A DNA stretch of 64,000 nucleotides, from positions 14,493,717 through 14,557,716 of the forward strand of contig NC_088305.1 of NCBI RefSeq assembly GCF_032854445.1, in the 5' to 3' direction. Every line of letters begins with the position of its first letter. Position 1 is the stretch's first letter. The position numbers and the translations under genes were made by a program. The notes under the pieces are model-generated. The model was not told the origin of the DNA, did not search any database, and was given only the letters and a program-made list of their open reading frames with translations. The stretch comes from Liolophura sinensis. Taxonomy: Eukaryota > Mollusca > Polyplacophora > Chitonida > Chitonidae. Below are positions 12,285 to 24,952 of the stretch, one piece after another.

Positions 12285-14546
12285 AACATTCTGATAAGAT
12301 TAATAATATGGACAACATTCTGATAAGATTAATAATACGGACAACATTCTGATAAGATTAATAATACGGACAACATTCTGATAAGATTAATAATACGGAC
12401 AACATTCTGATAAGATTAATAATACGGACAACACTCTGATAAGATTAATAATACGGACAACATTCGGATAAGATTAATAATACGGACAACATTCTGATAA
12501 GATTAATAATACGGACAGCATTCTGATAAGATTAATAATATGGACAACATTCTGATAAGATTAATAATACGGACAACATTCTGATAAGATTAATAATATG
12601 GACAACATTCTGATAAGATTAATAATACGGACAACATTCTGATAAGATTAATAATATGGACAACATTCTCTTGAGATTAATAATACGGACAACATTCTGA
12701 TAAGATTAATAATACGGACAACATTCTGATAAGATTAATAATACGGACAACATTCTCTTGAGATTAATAATACGGACAACATTCTGATAAGATTAATAAT
12801 ACGGACAACATTCTGATAAGATTAATAATATGGACAACATTCTGATAAGATTAATAATACGGACAACATTCTGATAAGATTAATAATACGGACAACATTC
12901 TGATAAGATTAATAATACGGACAACATTGTGATAAGATTAATAATACGGACAACATTCTCTTGAGATTAATAATACGGACAACATTCTGATAAGATTAAT
13001 AATATGGACAACATTCTGATAAGATTAATAATACGGACAACATTCTGATAAGATTAATAATACGGACAACATTCTGATAAGATTAATAATACGGACAACA
13101 TTGTGATAAGATTAATAATACGGACAACATTCTCTTGAGATTAATAATACGGACAACATTCTGATAAGATTAATAATACGGACAACATTCTCTTGAGATT
13201 AATAATACGGACAACATTCTCTTGAGATTAATAATACGGACAACATTCTGATAAGATTAATAATACGGACAACATTCTGATAAGATTAATAATATGGACA
13301 ACATTCTGATAAGATTAATAATACGGACAACATTCTGATAAGATTAATATTATGGACAACATTCTGATAAGATTAATAATATGGACAACATTCTGATAAG
13401 ATTAATAATACGGACAACATTCTCTTGAGATTAATAATACGGACAACATTCTGATAAGATTAATAATACGGACAACATTCTCTTGAGATTAATAATACGG
13501 ACAACATTCTGATAAGATTAATATTATGGACAACATTCTGATAAGATTAATAATACGGACAACATTCTGATAAGATTAATATTATGGACAACATTCTGAT
13601 AAGATTAATAATATGGACAACATTCTGATAAGATTAATAATATGGACAACATTCTGATAAGATTAATAATACGGACAACATTCTGATAAGATTAATAATA
13701 CGGACAACATTCTCTTGAGATTAATAATACGGACAACATTCTGATAAGATTAATATTATGGACAACATTCTGATAAGATTAATAATACGGACAACATTCT
13801 CTTGAGATTAATAATACGGACAACATTCTGATAAGATTAATATTATGGACAACATTCTGATAAGATTAATAACACGGACAACATTCTGATAAGATTAATA
13901 ATACGGACAACATTCTGATAAGATTAATAATACGGACAACATTCTCTTGAGATTAATAATACGGACAACATTCTGATAAGATTAATAATATGGACAACAT
14001 TCTGATAAGATTAATAATACGGACAACATTCTGATAAGATTAATAATACGGACAACATTCTGATAAGATTAATAATACGGACAACATTCTGATAAGATTA
14101 ATAATATGGACAACATTCTGATAAGATTAATAATACGGACAACACTCTGATAAGATTAATAATACGGACAACATTCTGATAAGATTAATAATACGGACAA
14201 CATTCTGATAAGATTAATAATATGGACAACATTCTGATAAGATTAATAATACGGACAACATTCTCTTGAGATTAATAATACGGACAACATTCTGATAAGA
14301 TTAATAATACGGACAACATTGTGATAAGATTATTAATACGGACAACATTCTGATAAGATTAATAATATGGACAACATTCTGATAAGATTAATAATACGGA
14401 CAACATTCTCTTGAGATTAATAATACGGACAACATTCTGATAAGATTAATAATACGGACAACATTCTGATAAGATTAATAATACGGACAACATTCTGATA
14501 AGATTAATAATACTGACAACATTCTCTCGAGATTAATAATATAGTC
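12285..14546. repeat. 29-bp minisatellite, 77 exact-length units
   Basis: The unit begins 'aacattctgataagattaat' and ends 'aatacggac'. The first full unit starts at 12285 and the last variant ('aacattctctcgag') at 14518. The distance is 2,233 bases, which is exactly 77 x 29, so there is no net length change. Variants are mainly CTGATAAG versus CTCTTGAG and TACGG versus TATGG. Units at both edges are diverged. Most units contain TGATAA, the GATA-factor consensus. There are no spacers, so it is not CRISPR. Confidence 0.97.
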
Positions 14547-15595
14547 AACATTCTGGCCACATTAAGTCGAGAATCTGTGGAGTGTGCAATATTTAGTGGA
14601 GATTTGGTTGAGCAATGAACAAGCATGCGAAAACTGAACGAGGGCGCGAGCTTTAGTCGCCAAAGCGAGTTTTAGACGATTGAGAGATATTTACACGAGA
14701 TTCTTAACTAAATGTCGTTGGAGTCCTGTAGCAATCTAGTTAGATGGTCTCCTATCTTCCTTGTGACGACCTAATCTTGACTAAATCTCGCACTAATGGT
14801 CATGCCGTCCTGCCTGTTTTGGGACATATGTGAAGGAGATAGTATGGCGGGATACGGCTTCCATATTTTTCACATGCAAAGGCCAATTAACACTGAAATC
14901 AGTGGAGCATATCGCAATATAATTAACGGGTTTGTGCCCTTCGTAAGCTGTGCGTTCGCTTTCCGTTGAAATGAGAGTTTCCTAGCAGAGCGAAACGGCT
15001 TTACAAGATAATCACTGGCGTGCAAGTCTACACAAGTGGGAAATTTTGGGTAAATTTGACCTCTAAGCCTCTATGAAAACTCTAAGGTAGAACGGCTTTG
15101 TTGATGTTGCATCTGCTGGAAATGATCTTGCGTTAATCACCTCTTTAAAATGTGCATGTGTGTCAGCTTTTGACTGCAGATTCATCTGTTGTTAGTCGTG
15201 TTATAACAGAACAAGTCGGTAGCCTTTTATGCCGTTTACATAACTTCCACAAAACAAATGAAAACGAAGTCCAACGAAACTGCCAGCTGATGGTTTGAAA
15301 AGAAAACGAATTTGACTTGCATGTAAAGTATGCCTACAAGCCAGATAAACTGTTGCCAGTTTGCTTGCCCGCCAGTTGCTTACCTCAGGGAAACTTGAGG
15401 AATGGTTGTTTGCAGTTGCAATAGGTGACAGTAGGCCATACAGTCATCATAATTACAAACACTGGACGAGTTACCATCTCGTAATTGATTGATTGATTGA
15501 TTGATTAATTGATTTTATTAGCCATTCAAAAATAAATACATACATTGGATTTTAAGAGACCAACAAAATAATGTAATAACAATAAAGTCTAGATT
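14547..15595. other. intergenic, nothing recognised
   Basis: The left margin has decayed array words. A short (gatt)n run lies near 15485-15505. I see no gene. Confidence 0.45.
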
Positions 15596-15623
15596 TATTT
15601 ATTTATTTATTTGATTGGTGCTT

Positions 15624-15770
15624 TGAAGGGCTGCCAGCAACCTGCAGATGGTCGTGGGTTTCCTCCGGGCTCTGCCCGGTTTTCTCCCACCATAATGCTG
15701 GCCGCCGTCGCATAAGTGAAATATTCTTGAGTACGGCGTAAAACACCCATCAAATAAATAAATAAATAAA
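15624..15770 (+). mobile_element. 5'-truncated SINE inserted in a LINE 3' tail
   Basis: Only the 3' half of the abundant SINE is present: 'ccagcaacctgcagatgg', 'ctctgcccggttttctccca', then 'ttgagtacggcgtaaaacac' and (aaat)n. It is flanked by the imperfect target duplication gattggtg(c/t)tt at 15613-15623 and 15771-15781. That sequence is itself the minus-strand tail of the neighbouring LINE. Confidence 0.85.
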
Positions 15771-18700
15771 GATTGGTGTTTCACACCGTACTCAAAGTAG
15801 AGCTTGTTCTATCCCATGTATAAGTAGTGACAGCATTGGAGGCGTGACGCTGACATTTCACTTTGTGTCAAATAATTCTTTTTTGATTCTAAATATTATG
15901 AATTTATTTTCTCTCAACTATGCCTTAATTGTGTAACTTTAGACCGAAGATTGCAGCTTAGAAAGTAGAAAAGATTTTAATAAAGAGTGAAAGTAGGATT
16001 TCGAAGAAACTGATCTTATTGTTAATGGAAGCTTGCTTCATTCCTTAGGACCGGAAGTTCTGAATAAATGATATGATAGATTTGCATTATACAATGGTTT
16101 GTGGAAGGCTAGATGCCTGTCTTGCGTGTGATACGGATTTAATAGTTCTTGATTGATTAAACAGGATTTTAAACTTAAAGGGATAGTGTCTGTGGAATAA
16201 AAGTAAGTATGAGTTTGTAACAGAGTAGAAAATAGAGATTGTTCGGCAAGCGTAAGATTTTCTGTTCGCAAAAATGCGGTTAGCCTGATAAAGTAATTGG
16301 TCTAATTATCCTTTCTTGAACTATATACAAGGGCTTGAGGTGTGTCTGATGTGCGTTTCTCCATAATATATTGTCACATGGTAGATATGGATAAATAAGT
16401 GAGTGATAAAAGATTAGGAGGGTTTGTTTCATTTACAGAATGTTCAATGTTTGGAACATTGGAACATTGGACAGTTTGGAACATAAGCTTATATGAACAG
16501 TTCCAGGTCATGGAAAAATTTACCAAGAAATTTGAATTTATCAACTTTTTCAACTTTGTTACCAGAGATAACCAAACTGGGAATTGCAGTTACTTTCTTG
16601 TTATTGGGTTTTATTGAAATATATTTGGATTTGGAGATATATTCAGAGATTCACCGGAAGTTGTCAGCCAGAAGCCACGTATAAATTTTTTCCAACTGGA
16701 CATTTGTAACAGAAATGACTTGAGTTGCGTTATCTGTGGAGTAAATGCAACTTGTGTCATCTGCAAATAGAGTAAGATCCAGGAGGTTTGATGCTCTAAT
16801 GATGTCATTAATGTAGAGTAGGAAAAAGTCGTACCGAGAACAGATCCCCGTGGGACACCAGAGGTGACGGTAGCTTGGTTAGACTGGGCTTATTTAATCT
16901 TTACATATTCTTGTCCGTCAGACAGATAGTTTTCAAAAAATGTATTTGGACAGTTACGAATGCCATAATGAGAAAGTTTAAGAAAAAGAATCCCATGATT
17001 AACAGTGCAAAATGCCTTTGACAGGTTCAAGAATGTTATGGCACTGTGCTGTTTATTCTCTTTCGCATTTACTAGTTTTTCGTAAAGTTATTTATTTATT
17101 ATTTATTTATTTATTTATTTATTTGATTAGTGTTTTACGCCGTACTCAAGAATATTTCACTGAAACCAAACTGATTTGGATTAATTATAGATTCCTCTTC
17201 TAGATTTTCGAAGAACACTATTGATACAATTCTCTCAAGGATTTTGCTGAAACAAGGCAGGACAGAAATAGGTCTATCATTTTCAATGTGATTAGTCTGA
17301 CCAAATTTATACATAAGCAAGACTTTAGCAATTTTCAGGCTTTTCGGACCAGTTCCAGAAGTAAGAGATAAATCGATAATGTGTGCTAGAGGTGTAGATA
17401 TTACACCTGACACCAACTTCACAAGGAATGTAAGTATTCCAGCTTGGTTGTCCAAGAAAATCTGATCTGTAAATTGTTCATTTGCATGTTTCTCATTAGT
17501 TTGTCTGCTATTGTACTGAAATACTCATTATAGTTGTTAGCAATCACGGTCTCATCACAAATGGCACTACCATTTATATTGAAAACTTGCCGCTTATTTG
17601 CTTTTTTTATTTCGACACAGGGATCCATTAATAATTTTCCAGATCTTTCTTAGGTCTTGATTTACTTTGTTGAACTTTGTTGAACTTCGAAATATAGTGT
17701 CCTTGTAAGACGGAATGGACTACTACTTTACTACGATAAGTTCTAAATTTCTGACGACCATTACTTGTCCTATTTTTAAGTTGTTGCCTGTACAGCCTGT
17801 TCTTCTCGTGGATTGATTCCAGTAAGGTACGAGAAATCCAAGGTTTAATTATGTTTTTTTTTTTGGAAGTCGTGGTTGTTACTGTTAAATATCCGTCGTG
17901 CATTGAAGTAAATTGATCCAAAAATTTAGAGAGTACCGAATTTGTATCTTGATTCGTCAGTATATTATCCCAGCTTGTGGCTCTTATTTATTGGTAAAAG
18001 CGTTCCTTTTCTATTGGTGTAAACTTACGATAGCTTATATTTTGCTATGCTGACATCAATTTATGCTGGTCAACATGTATTTTATAAAAAAAAAGTGGTA
18101 AGTGATCTGTAATATCCTTTCGTAAAATTCCTGCCAGAAGATTTGATTCATGAATATTACAAAAAAAATTGTCAATTAAGGTAGCAGATCGATATTGGAC
18201 GCTTGTTGGTTTGGTTATCTCAGGGAAGAAATAACAGGATTTCATTATTTGAAGAAAGGATCTAGTTGGGTGATGCATATCAGCTTTGAAAAGGTCTATA
18301 TTACAGTCACACGTGATAATACATTTTTTCCTTTCATTTGCTCATACTTTGAGAACAGACAATAAATGTTCATCAAAAGTATTGACATTTGTACGGGGGG
18401 GGGGGGGTGTCTATATATATTTCCAATCAGAAAACCAATTCCACTAATGACACAATGAATCGATACTTCTTAAATCTTCTCTGAGATAACAACTACTTAT
18501 CCTATCATTCACATGTCAAAAAAGCCTCCACCCTTTCGCTTAGACCGTGACATAAGAAAGGACTTATAACCTGGCAGCTCAAAAAGTGATGAATTCGTAT
18601 CAGAGACCCAGCTTTCAGAGAACCCAAGGACGGTGAAGGGAAAATTTAGACTATGAATAAAGCTGACTATTTCGTCAAAGTTCTTGTTAAGGCTTCTTGC

Positions 18701-18975
18701 GGTCATGTGCAGGAAAAGAAATGTGGCTGGTATCAGGGATTAGTAAAACAGATTCAGATATAAAGGATGAAGGCGAGTAGTAATTACTAATTACAATTTA
18801 TGCTTTGTACTCCCTGAAAATGGGCAAATTCACAATCCTTATCCTCAGTACTGGTTTGAGTGGCAGGTGTATCACTTAAGTCCAGTGGATCGAAACACAC
18901 GTTATCCAGATCGTTATGATCAAAAGTGTCAGCTGAAAGGTTTGCCTTGATAAGTATTATTAACACATTCACGTA
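15771..18975 (-). mobile_element. CR1/L2-like non-LTR retrotransposon, decayed
   Basis: Read on the minus strand from 18975. A linker (DPLDLSDTPATQ) is followed by an AP-endonuclease start at 18706 (TARSLNKNFDEIVSFI, then LGFSESWVS and LPGYKSF). An inter-domain segment lies at 17921-17628 (KPWISRTLLESIHEKNRLY). Reverse transcriptase follows: RPISVLPCFSKILERIV and NQFGF near 17200, GVPRGSVLGT near 16850, and the catalytic FADDT near 16760. The C-terminal block at 16271-16038 ends LSYHLFRTSGPKEW. Many stops, shifts and a G-run near 18398 show that it is dead. A SINE tail splits the RT at 17090-17166. The 3' end at 15797-15771 reads TTGAGTACGGTGTGAAACAC, the same tail as the SINE. Confidence 0.88.
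17090..17166 (-). mobile_element. SINE 3'-tail fragment inside the LINE RT
   Basis: Minus-strand tail 'ttgagtacggcgtaaaacac' with its (aaat)n stretch, inserted directly after the NQFGF motif of the LINE. It is severely 5'-truncated. Confidence 0.8.
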
Positions 18976-19282
18976 AATAGCGAGCTAAATGAGGCAATGC
19001 AGATATCAAAATAAGTACACAAGCTTGATATCAGGTAAATCGGCAGGGATATTACATGGCATGAGAATTACGTAGTGTTTGAGGCAGCGGAAGTCAGGTG
19101 GTTATACATTGAGAGGAGACAATAAATAACTATTTAGTGCATAGTTCGGTGCATAACGTTTGGGCAAAACAGTTACATAATTGTAACAAGCATGCAATAG
19201 GTGAAGTGAGCCCCGTTCGTAAGGTGCATAAAAACAAGAAAATACATTTACCACATTTAAGGCTGATTTTACAAAGCATGAT
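18976..19282. other. intergenic, nothing recognised
   Basis: It may include decayed 5' LINE sequence, but I cannot identify it. Confidence 0.35.
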
Positions 19283-19555
19283 GGGGCCTCCGTGGCTCAG
19301 TTGGTTAGCGCGCTAGCGCAGCGTAATGACCCAGGAGTCTCTCACCAATGAGGTCGCTGTGAGTTCAAGTACAGCTAATGCTGGCTTCCTCTCCGGCCGT
19401 ACGTGGGAAGGTCTGCCAGCAACCTGTGGAGGGCCATGGGTTTCCCACAGGCTCTGCCCGGTTTCCACCCACCATAATGCTGGCCGCCGTCGTATAAGTG
19501 AAATATTCTTGAGTACGACGTAAAACACCAATCAAATAAATAAATAAATAAATAA
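19283..19555 (+). mobile_element. tRNA-derived SINE, full length
   Basis: Complete copy. It has the GGGGCCTCCGTGGCTCAG head with A box, a B-box-like GAGTTCAAGTAC, the conserved body 'ctggcttcctctccggccgt', 'ctctgcccggtttccaccca' and 'ccataatgctggccgccgtc', then 'ttgagtacgacgtaaaacac' and (aaat)n. Confidence 0.95.
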
Positions 19556-19611
19556 CTGTTCAAAAATCATGTAGGAGAAATACTTTTACGGGTTACACTG
19601 AAAAAATCACA

Positions 19612-19707
19612 CATCACACTGTTTCACCGTTAAAGCAGTAGTTATAGGAACACACACACACACACACACACATCACACTGTTTCACCGTTAAAGCAGTAG
19701 TTATAGG

Positions 19708-19762
<55 letters not shown>
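19612..19762. repeat. (AC)n microsatellite with duplicated flank
   Basis: The segment 'catcacactgtttcaccgtt' through 'gttataggaac' occurs twice, each time followed by an (AC)n run. The first run is short and the second is about 55 bases. Confidence 0.95.
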
Positions 19763-19764
<2 letters not shown>

Positions 19765-20420
19765 TCGAGTGCAGATTGACTGAATTTTCGCGACTTTAGG
19801 CTCGCCTATTTGGTGCTGGTCACCTTGGGGTCCATGTCTTAGGTTCGCTTAGCCCATGCAGGATACCTTTTGGGATCTGTGCCTTATAGGAAATCTATTA
19901 CATTATAGTAGGCCTATACCGGGAGCTCGACCAAGAGCCATCCGTACCATACCACAGTGTGTTCCATGTGTACCTTTGCAATATACCGCATACATGGTAC
20001 CTTATTTTAAATTCTTCATTAAGGCGTAACAAATCAATCTTATTACTTTTCATACATAGATAATTGACTAGTCTTCTGAACACATAAATACAAACCAGAA
20101 AAAAATTTAACCTTACCTTCTCTCAAAATGTAACACATCTATCCCTGTTTCATTCGGTTAACCTGGATAAGCCTAGTGTGGTTTGAGAATCACTGAACTG
20201 TGAAGATACTGTACTGGCATAGCGCATGATGGCCTACATATAGTTTGATTCACATCAGAGCGAGCACAGTGAAATAGCGTAGTCACTTCTGCAGACAGTG
20301 AACATTCGTGCAAACACCTGTTTGAAAAGGTGAACACCAGAGCAAATGAATAACCTGCCGATTTCTTTCAGTAAACTAGGAGAATACACAAACACTTCAC
20401 TTCACTGAGTTTTGGACGCG
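19763..20420. other. intergenic, nothing recognised
   Basis: No supported feature. Confidence 0.4.
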
Positions 20421-20512
20421 TTTTATGGTGTGTATGTATGTATGTATGCATGTATATATGCATGTATGTATGTATATTCTTTCAGATTACTCTATATGGC
20501 TAATTATAAAGA

Positions 20513-20543
<31 letters not shown>

Positions 20544-20815
20544 TGTATGTATGTATGTATGTATGTATGTATGTATGTATGTATGTATGTATGTATGTAT
20601 GTATGTATGTATGCATGTAAGTATGTATATTCTTTCAGATTACTCTATATGGCTAACAATAAAGAATATGTATTTATGAATGTATGTTTGTATGAAAGTA
20701 TGCGTGTGTGTGCGTGTTGGTGTGTGTGGTGTGTGTGTGTGTGTGCTGTGTGTGTGTGCCGTGTGTGCGTTTGTGCGTGAGGGTGTGCGTACGTGTGTGT
20801 ACATGTATGTACTTG
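20421..20815. repeat. (GTAT)n and GT-rich microsatellite cluster
   Basis: A short imperfect run lies at 20426-20470, a long (GTAT)n run at about 20511-20626, and GT-rich sequence at 20700-20810. The segment 'attctttcagattactctat' followed by 'atggctaa' occurs on both sides of the long run, at 20476 and 20629, so flank and repeat were duplicated together. Long MYVC-type frames here are repeat translations. Confidence 0.95.
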
Positions 20816-21659
20816 AGGTTTTACGTCGCCTTGTTTTGACGAGGGCTCGTTATGTGTGTGCTCACAGTCACCGATGGGCCGAGGTTTGGCTTTAATGGGT
20901 ATGCCGTTGAAGTTAAACAACAGATGTAGCCGAAGAGACAAGCAAAAAGCCTTGTTTTTTGAAAAACATGATATAATATCAGTTCTATGTATTAAGATGT
21001 TGGTGTTTGGAAGAAGTGTTGGTGTTAATAATTATATCACGGGTATATCACTGGGACATTTATAACAAAGATAAGCTGATTTCACTGTAATGACAAGTTT
21101 CGCCTCACACAAGACCGAGAACGTGGACAACACGTACATATTTTTGGCTGCACTGATCTTTCATTGTAAATATATCATGTATCGACCATAAAAATATATT
21201 ATGATATTTGAAAACTTACCCAGTGAATAGCCTGGCCAAATGCACAAACCAGACTAATTTCTTGTGTGATGAAATTCGTTTTTCAGTATCTCAATCAGTC
21301 AGTCAATCAATTCATTAACTGAATTCCTTATTTCACGTGCAAACAATGGTTGTAAAGCCATGCATGTTACATGTACCTCTAGACAAAGGAGCACAACAAC
21401 TGATAAATATTATGGCGATTGTACAGAGAAGCCCTTAGCAACATTCTATATTTTTCCCAGGCGGACTTATCGACAACATACAATAAATCCCTTTATTCAA
21501 AACTGGGTAGATGTGTGTTCAGTTCTGGGCGAGATTCAAATGAAAACAACATGAGTAGGCAAATGTGTCCAAATGAATTATTATGGAATAACGGCAAATC
21601 AACAACCAGCCATTTTCTTATAACTTAGATTTTTTTAGCAAGGGAAACAAAGAGTTGAG
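20816..21659. other. intergenic, nothing recognised
   Basis: No supported gene. A short word 'ttgaggttttacgtcgcctt' near 20812 faintly resembles a minus-strand SINE tail. Confidence 0.35.
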
Positions 21660-22045
21660 CTGTAGGACACTCATAAATGCAAAACCTCAGCTCAATACAT
21701 AAAGTACTGGAGTCATGAATTTGGTAATTTACGGTAATTAATGTGCACACAGAGCGCGGGACATCCCGGCTGTGTCATTGTGCTCTATATGTATGTAAAA
21801 CTTCAGCTCAATGCATGCAATACTTTTTCAGATACCAGCCCTAACATTTACCTTAAGATTGACTCTGATACACAATACACTACCGGTAAGTCGTGAATTG
21901 TGCAATTTAATTTAAATTAATCAGGCAATTTAATGTAATTATTATGAACACAGCGCATGAGCGATGAAACGTCCCTTTCATGTAATTGTGCTTTACTTGT
22001 TTGCAAAACCTCAGTTCACTACATGCAGTACGTTTCAGGATACAA
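21660..22045. repeat. diverged direct repeat, three copies
   Basis: The motif 'gcaaaacctcagctcaatac' occurs near 21678, 21797 and 22000 in variant forms. Copies are followed by related text ('ttttcagatac', 'tttcaggatac'; 'ttacggtaattaatgtgcac' versus 'tgtaattattatgaacacag'). The spacing is irregular, so this is an old local duplication. Confidence 0.55.
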
Positions 22046-24090
22046 CCCACAACGGTATGCCATAACGCTTATACATTGTACTTTAAATGCTTAAAGATTT
22101 GAAAGGTGAATTGAGGAGTTAAAATCTACTGGTATATTTCTAAGCTGAGCATATAAGAGCGATAGAAATTATCGTCCAACAGGCTTTTCAGAGTATCTTC
22201 GGGTAATAAGACTAAGTCATAGAAACATGAAAATCTTCTTATACGTCCTTACTGGATAGAACAAGTTTGAAAAAATATAGACATTGTTGCAAACATTTGT
22301 ATTTAATTTGACTTCTGAAAATAAACAGCAAAATTAAATCTCAATAAAAGAAATGGGAGACAACTCTTTCAGTCTCGTTCAGTATCATGTTTTGACAAGG
22401 ATACTGCTCGAGCCGTTTCCTGGGTAAGAGGATGAACGCTTAGAAGGTTCAGTGCGGTATATTGATGTCTGATGACAACAAACACTCCACCCAGTAAGTC
22501 GAACAAAACGACGAGTGATTTGCGTATTTTTTTTTGTAAATAGTGATATGTACGGATGCCGGTTAAAACCATCATCGTCCGGCGATAGGCTCGCAATGCG
22601 AAAAGTTTCATGGCTTTGCCGTATCGTGTCGTCGCGTTGTCCCATTGTTGTTTCGGCCTCACAACAAGTTACGTTACATTACCAAAATTACTTACCAATA
22701 ACAATGGTCTTTAAGCATGTCTTTATGTCTTGTAAATTCATTTGAATGTGAATTTGTTATTGTATTCCCAAACACATGCATTTAGCCTGAATTGCAATAA
22801 TATTTATGAAAATTTATATTTAAAAAAAATGAAATTATGATAAAAAAATCTAGGTTGAGCACATTTGTTAGCTAAAAAGACCAGATTCTATTGCAAATAA
22901 ACTTGTGTTACATCCTAAATTATTACTTTATTGCACAAAGACAATATGTATCAAGAGGTGGTCCCAAATGCCCATCATGCAAAACTTATTTTCAAGTCTT
23001 TGTCTCTTAAAAGTCTCTAAAAATGCTGAAGACCATATTTACATGTACAACTATTTTTGTATAATCTTTATGCGGAACACAGAAAAGATACAGTGATTTG
23101 TCTTCACTAAAAAGATTATAATTTGCATTAAAATGTATGTACTTAATTGCTTTGTTGTCATGGTTTCAAACAAGTAAAACGGTAAATTTTCTAAACAGCC
23201 TCGGCCTAAAGTCGGTCATTTAACAGATTTTCACTTTACCGTTGTCTTTCAAAAGAAGAAAAAGTGGGAATCACATCACTCCAGCTATCCACGCGCGTGA
23301 TTTAATGTTGTTGTCATTGTTGTTCGATGACAACACAACATTTTTAGTATTTCGAGAACACTGGCATCTAATAAACTGTAATTAACATCGCTGCACTTTA
23401 TATCTGCTTCTGCTTAAGCCATGCATGACGCTAGGGAGCGTGTAGATTGTTACTAATTATGCATTTACATAAACAGCTAGAATAAAACCCTAACTGAGGT
23501 ACGTGTAAACTGATAAGAAATCGTATTTCTCCGGTCACGTGTGACCGTTTGACATGCTATAACACTGTCGTCGCTGGTCCTGGTCTTACCATCTGTGCGC
23601 GTGCATCTTTAGATATTTTGTATATTTACTCTTACTCTTACTGAAGTAAGATTTTCCGGATTCTCCGCCTAAAATATGCCTCATAACTACATTGTTTGGG
23701 AAGGTTTCCCATCTGGTTGCAAGTGGTGCTTGATATTATTTTTAGAGCAATAATTAGTTTCACAGATTCTGATTTTCTGAGAGAATTCACACGCCGTAAA
23801 ACGGGATCGTTTTACACTTGTATATTTGAAACAAAACCTAATGACCAAGACAGATCTAATTTAATTTTTTTTGTTGTGTGCCTTTCACGAATGTTTGATG
23901 AATGAATGTTTTTTATTGGTGGAGGAAACTGACTAGCAAACGACTAAAGCATACATGGAAAGAAAATTTTCACCCATAAATTCTTATGGAGAAACCAGCT
24001 TGCAATTAGTCTTACCATATCCCAATCTCCAGAAGAGAAACATGTTTTTCTTCTACATAAGCAATGGATCAGCCTTACTACTAACAATAG
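22046..24090. other. intergenic with one weak ORF
   Basis: AT-rich. Apart from the ORF at 22385-22645 nothing is recognised. An inverted pair 'tgttgtcat ... atgacaaca' lies near 23310-23332. Confidence 0.4.
22385..22645 (-). CDS. possible small protein or exon, unrecognised
   Basis: An ATG-started frame of 86 codons (MGQRDDTIRQSHETF at the N-terminus, polar, Ser/Thr/Arg-rich) lies in a stretch richer in GC than its surroundings. A second frame over the same DNA is also open for 97 codons from a non-ATG start, which weakens the case. I see no domain, signal peptide or poly(A) signal close downstream, and I assign no function. Confidence 0.2.
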   Translation of the reverse strand: MGQRDDTIRQSHETFRIASLSPDDDGFNRHPYISLFTKKNTQITRRFVRLTGWSVCCHQTSIYRTEPSKRSSSYPGNGSSSILVKT

Positions 24091-24250
24091 GGACATGTCA
24101 AGATAAGTTTAGAAATCAAACTCTCCCTAGAGTATGTCAAAAATGTATTGTTTAATACAAGGACAATGCTCTGTCGTCTAGTCATTGAGAAATTAAATGC
24201 TGTTCAACGGGTTTTAGGGAAACACCACAAAGTACACTTTGACAATAATT
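24091..24250 (+). mobile_element. probable LINE relic (post-RT region)
   Basis: One frame reads LSLEYVKNVLF and, downstream, VIEKLNAVQRVLGKHH. The spacing and words match the 'LEYA...W...I.KLE.VQRRA' region after LINE reverse transcriptase. The extent is short and nothing else of the element is clear. Confidence 0.4.
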
Positions 24251-24856
24251 AATCTACTGCCATTCTTTTCTTATATCTATAGTCAAACCGTTAAAACATA
24301 TTTATTTAGGGAAAGGGACCAGAGTTTTATAGAACTTGCTCACAACTCCATTCTGTTTAACGCAATAAAATATATAGAAATGAATTCAGAAGATTAGGGT
24401 GTTTAGGGAATAGTAATAGAGTCAACAGCGGTCAAAACGGTCGCTACTGAAATATCTTTAGCTACATGGGCTATGCTAGTATGACTTGATTTGTATATGC
24501 GTGGGCCCCATTCTCTCCGCAGGCAAGAGAAAGCATTTGGCCACTTCCGAGAAAAACCACCTTTTGACACATGTATAATCTTCTTCCACTCGCTGATGTT
24601 AAAGTATCAACTCATCAAACAACACCGCAGCAAAAGAAGCCTAAGAAAAGATAATAAAAAAAAAAAATGCCAATCCAGCTGACGTAAACTCCTGCTACCG
24701 AGACATCCTGCTGGAACACTGCCAGTCACTTAATAACTGAAAAGCAAATCAGTCAAAGTTTAAACAGGAAAATCTGGTGAGATTATTTTGTACATTTGCT
24801 CTTTGCTCAGTTAAACTGTGTACTAGACTGCAGAGCTCGTTGCATATAGTTATTTC

Positions 24857-24952
24857 CTTATTTCGTTGGTGTTTTACGCCGTACTCCAAAATATTTCGCT
24901 TATATGACGGCGACCAGCATTACAGTGGAGTAAAACCGTGCAGAGCCCGCCT
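24857..24952 (-). mobile_element. SINE fragment
   Basis: Minus-strand 3' part: the tail complement 'ttggtgttttacgccgtact', then 'gacggcgaccagcattacag' and 'cgtgcagagcccg'. The 5' part is missing. Confidence 0.85.

Noticed and set aside
12285..14546. CRISPR-like array of 29-bp repeats
   Set aside because: The repeats are directly adjacent with no spacers, and the sequence is eukaryotic.
19283..19400. tRNA gene
   Set aside because: The head has A and B boxes but no closing acceptor stem or anticodon arm, and it recurs many times with a common tail. It is a SINE.
20412..20895. MYVCMYVC and VCVCVR frames
   Set aside because: Translations of (GTAT)n and (GT)n microsatellites.
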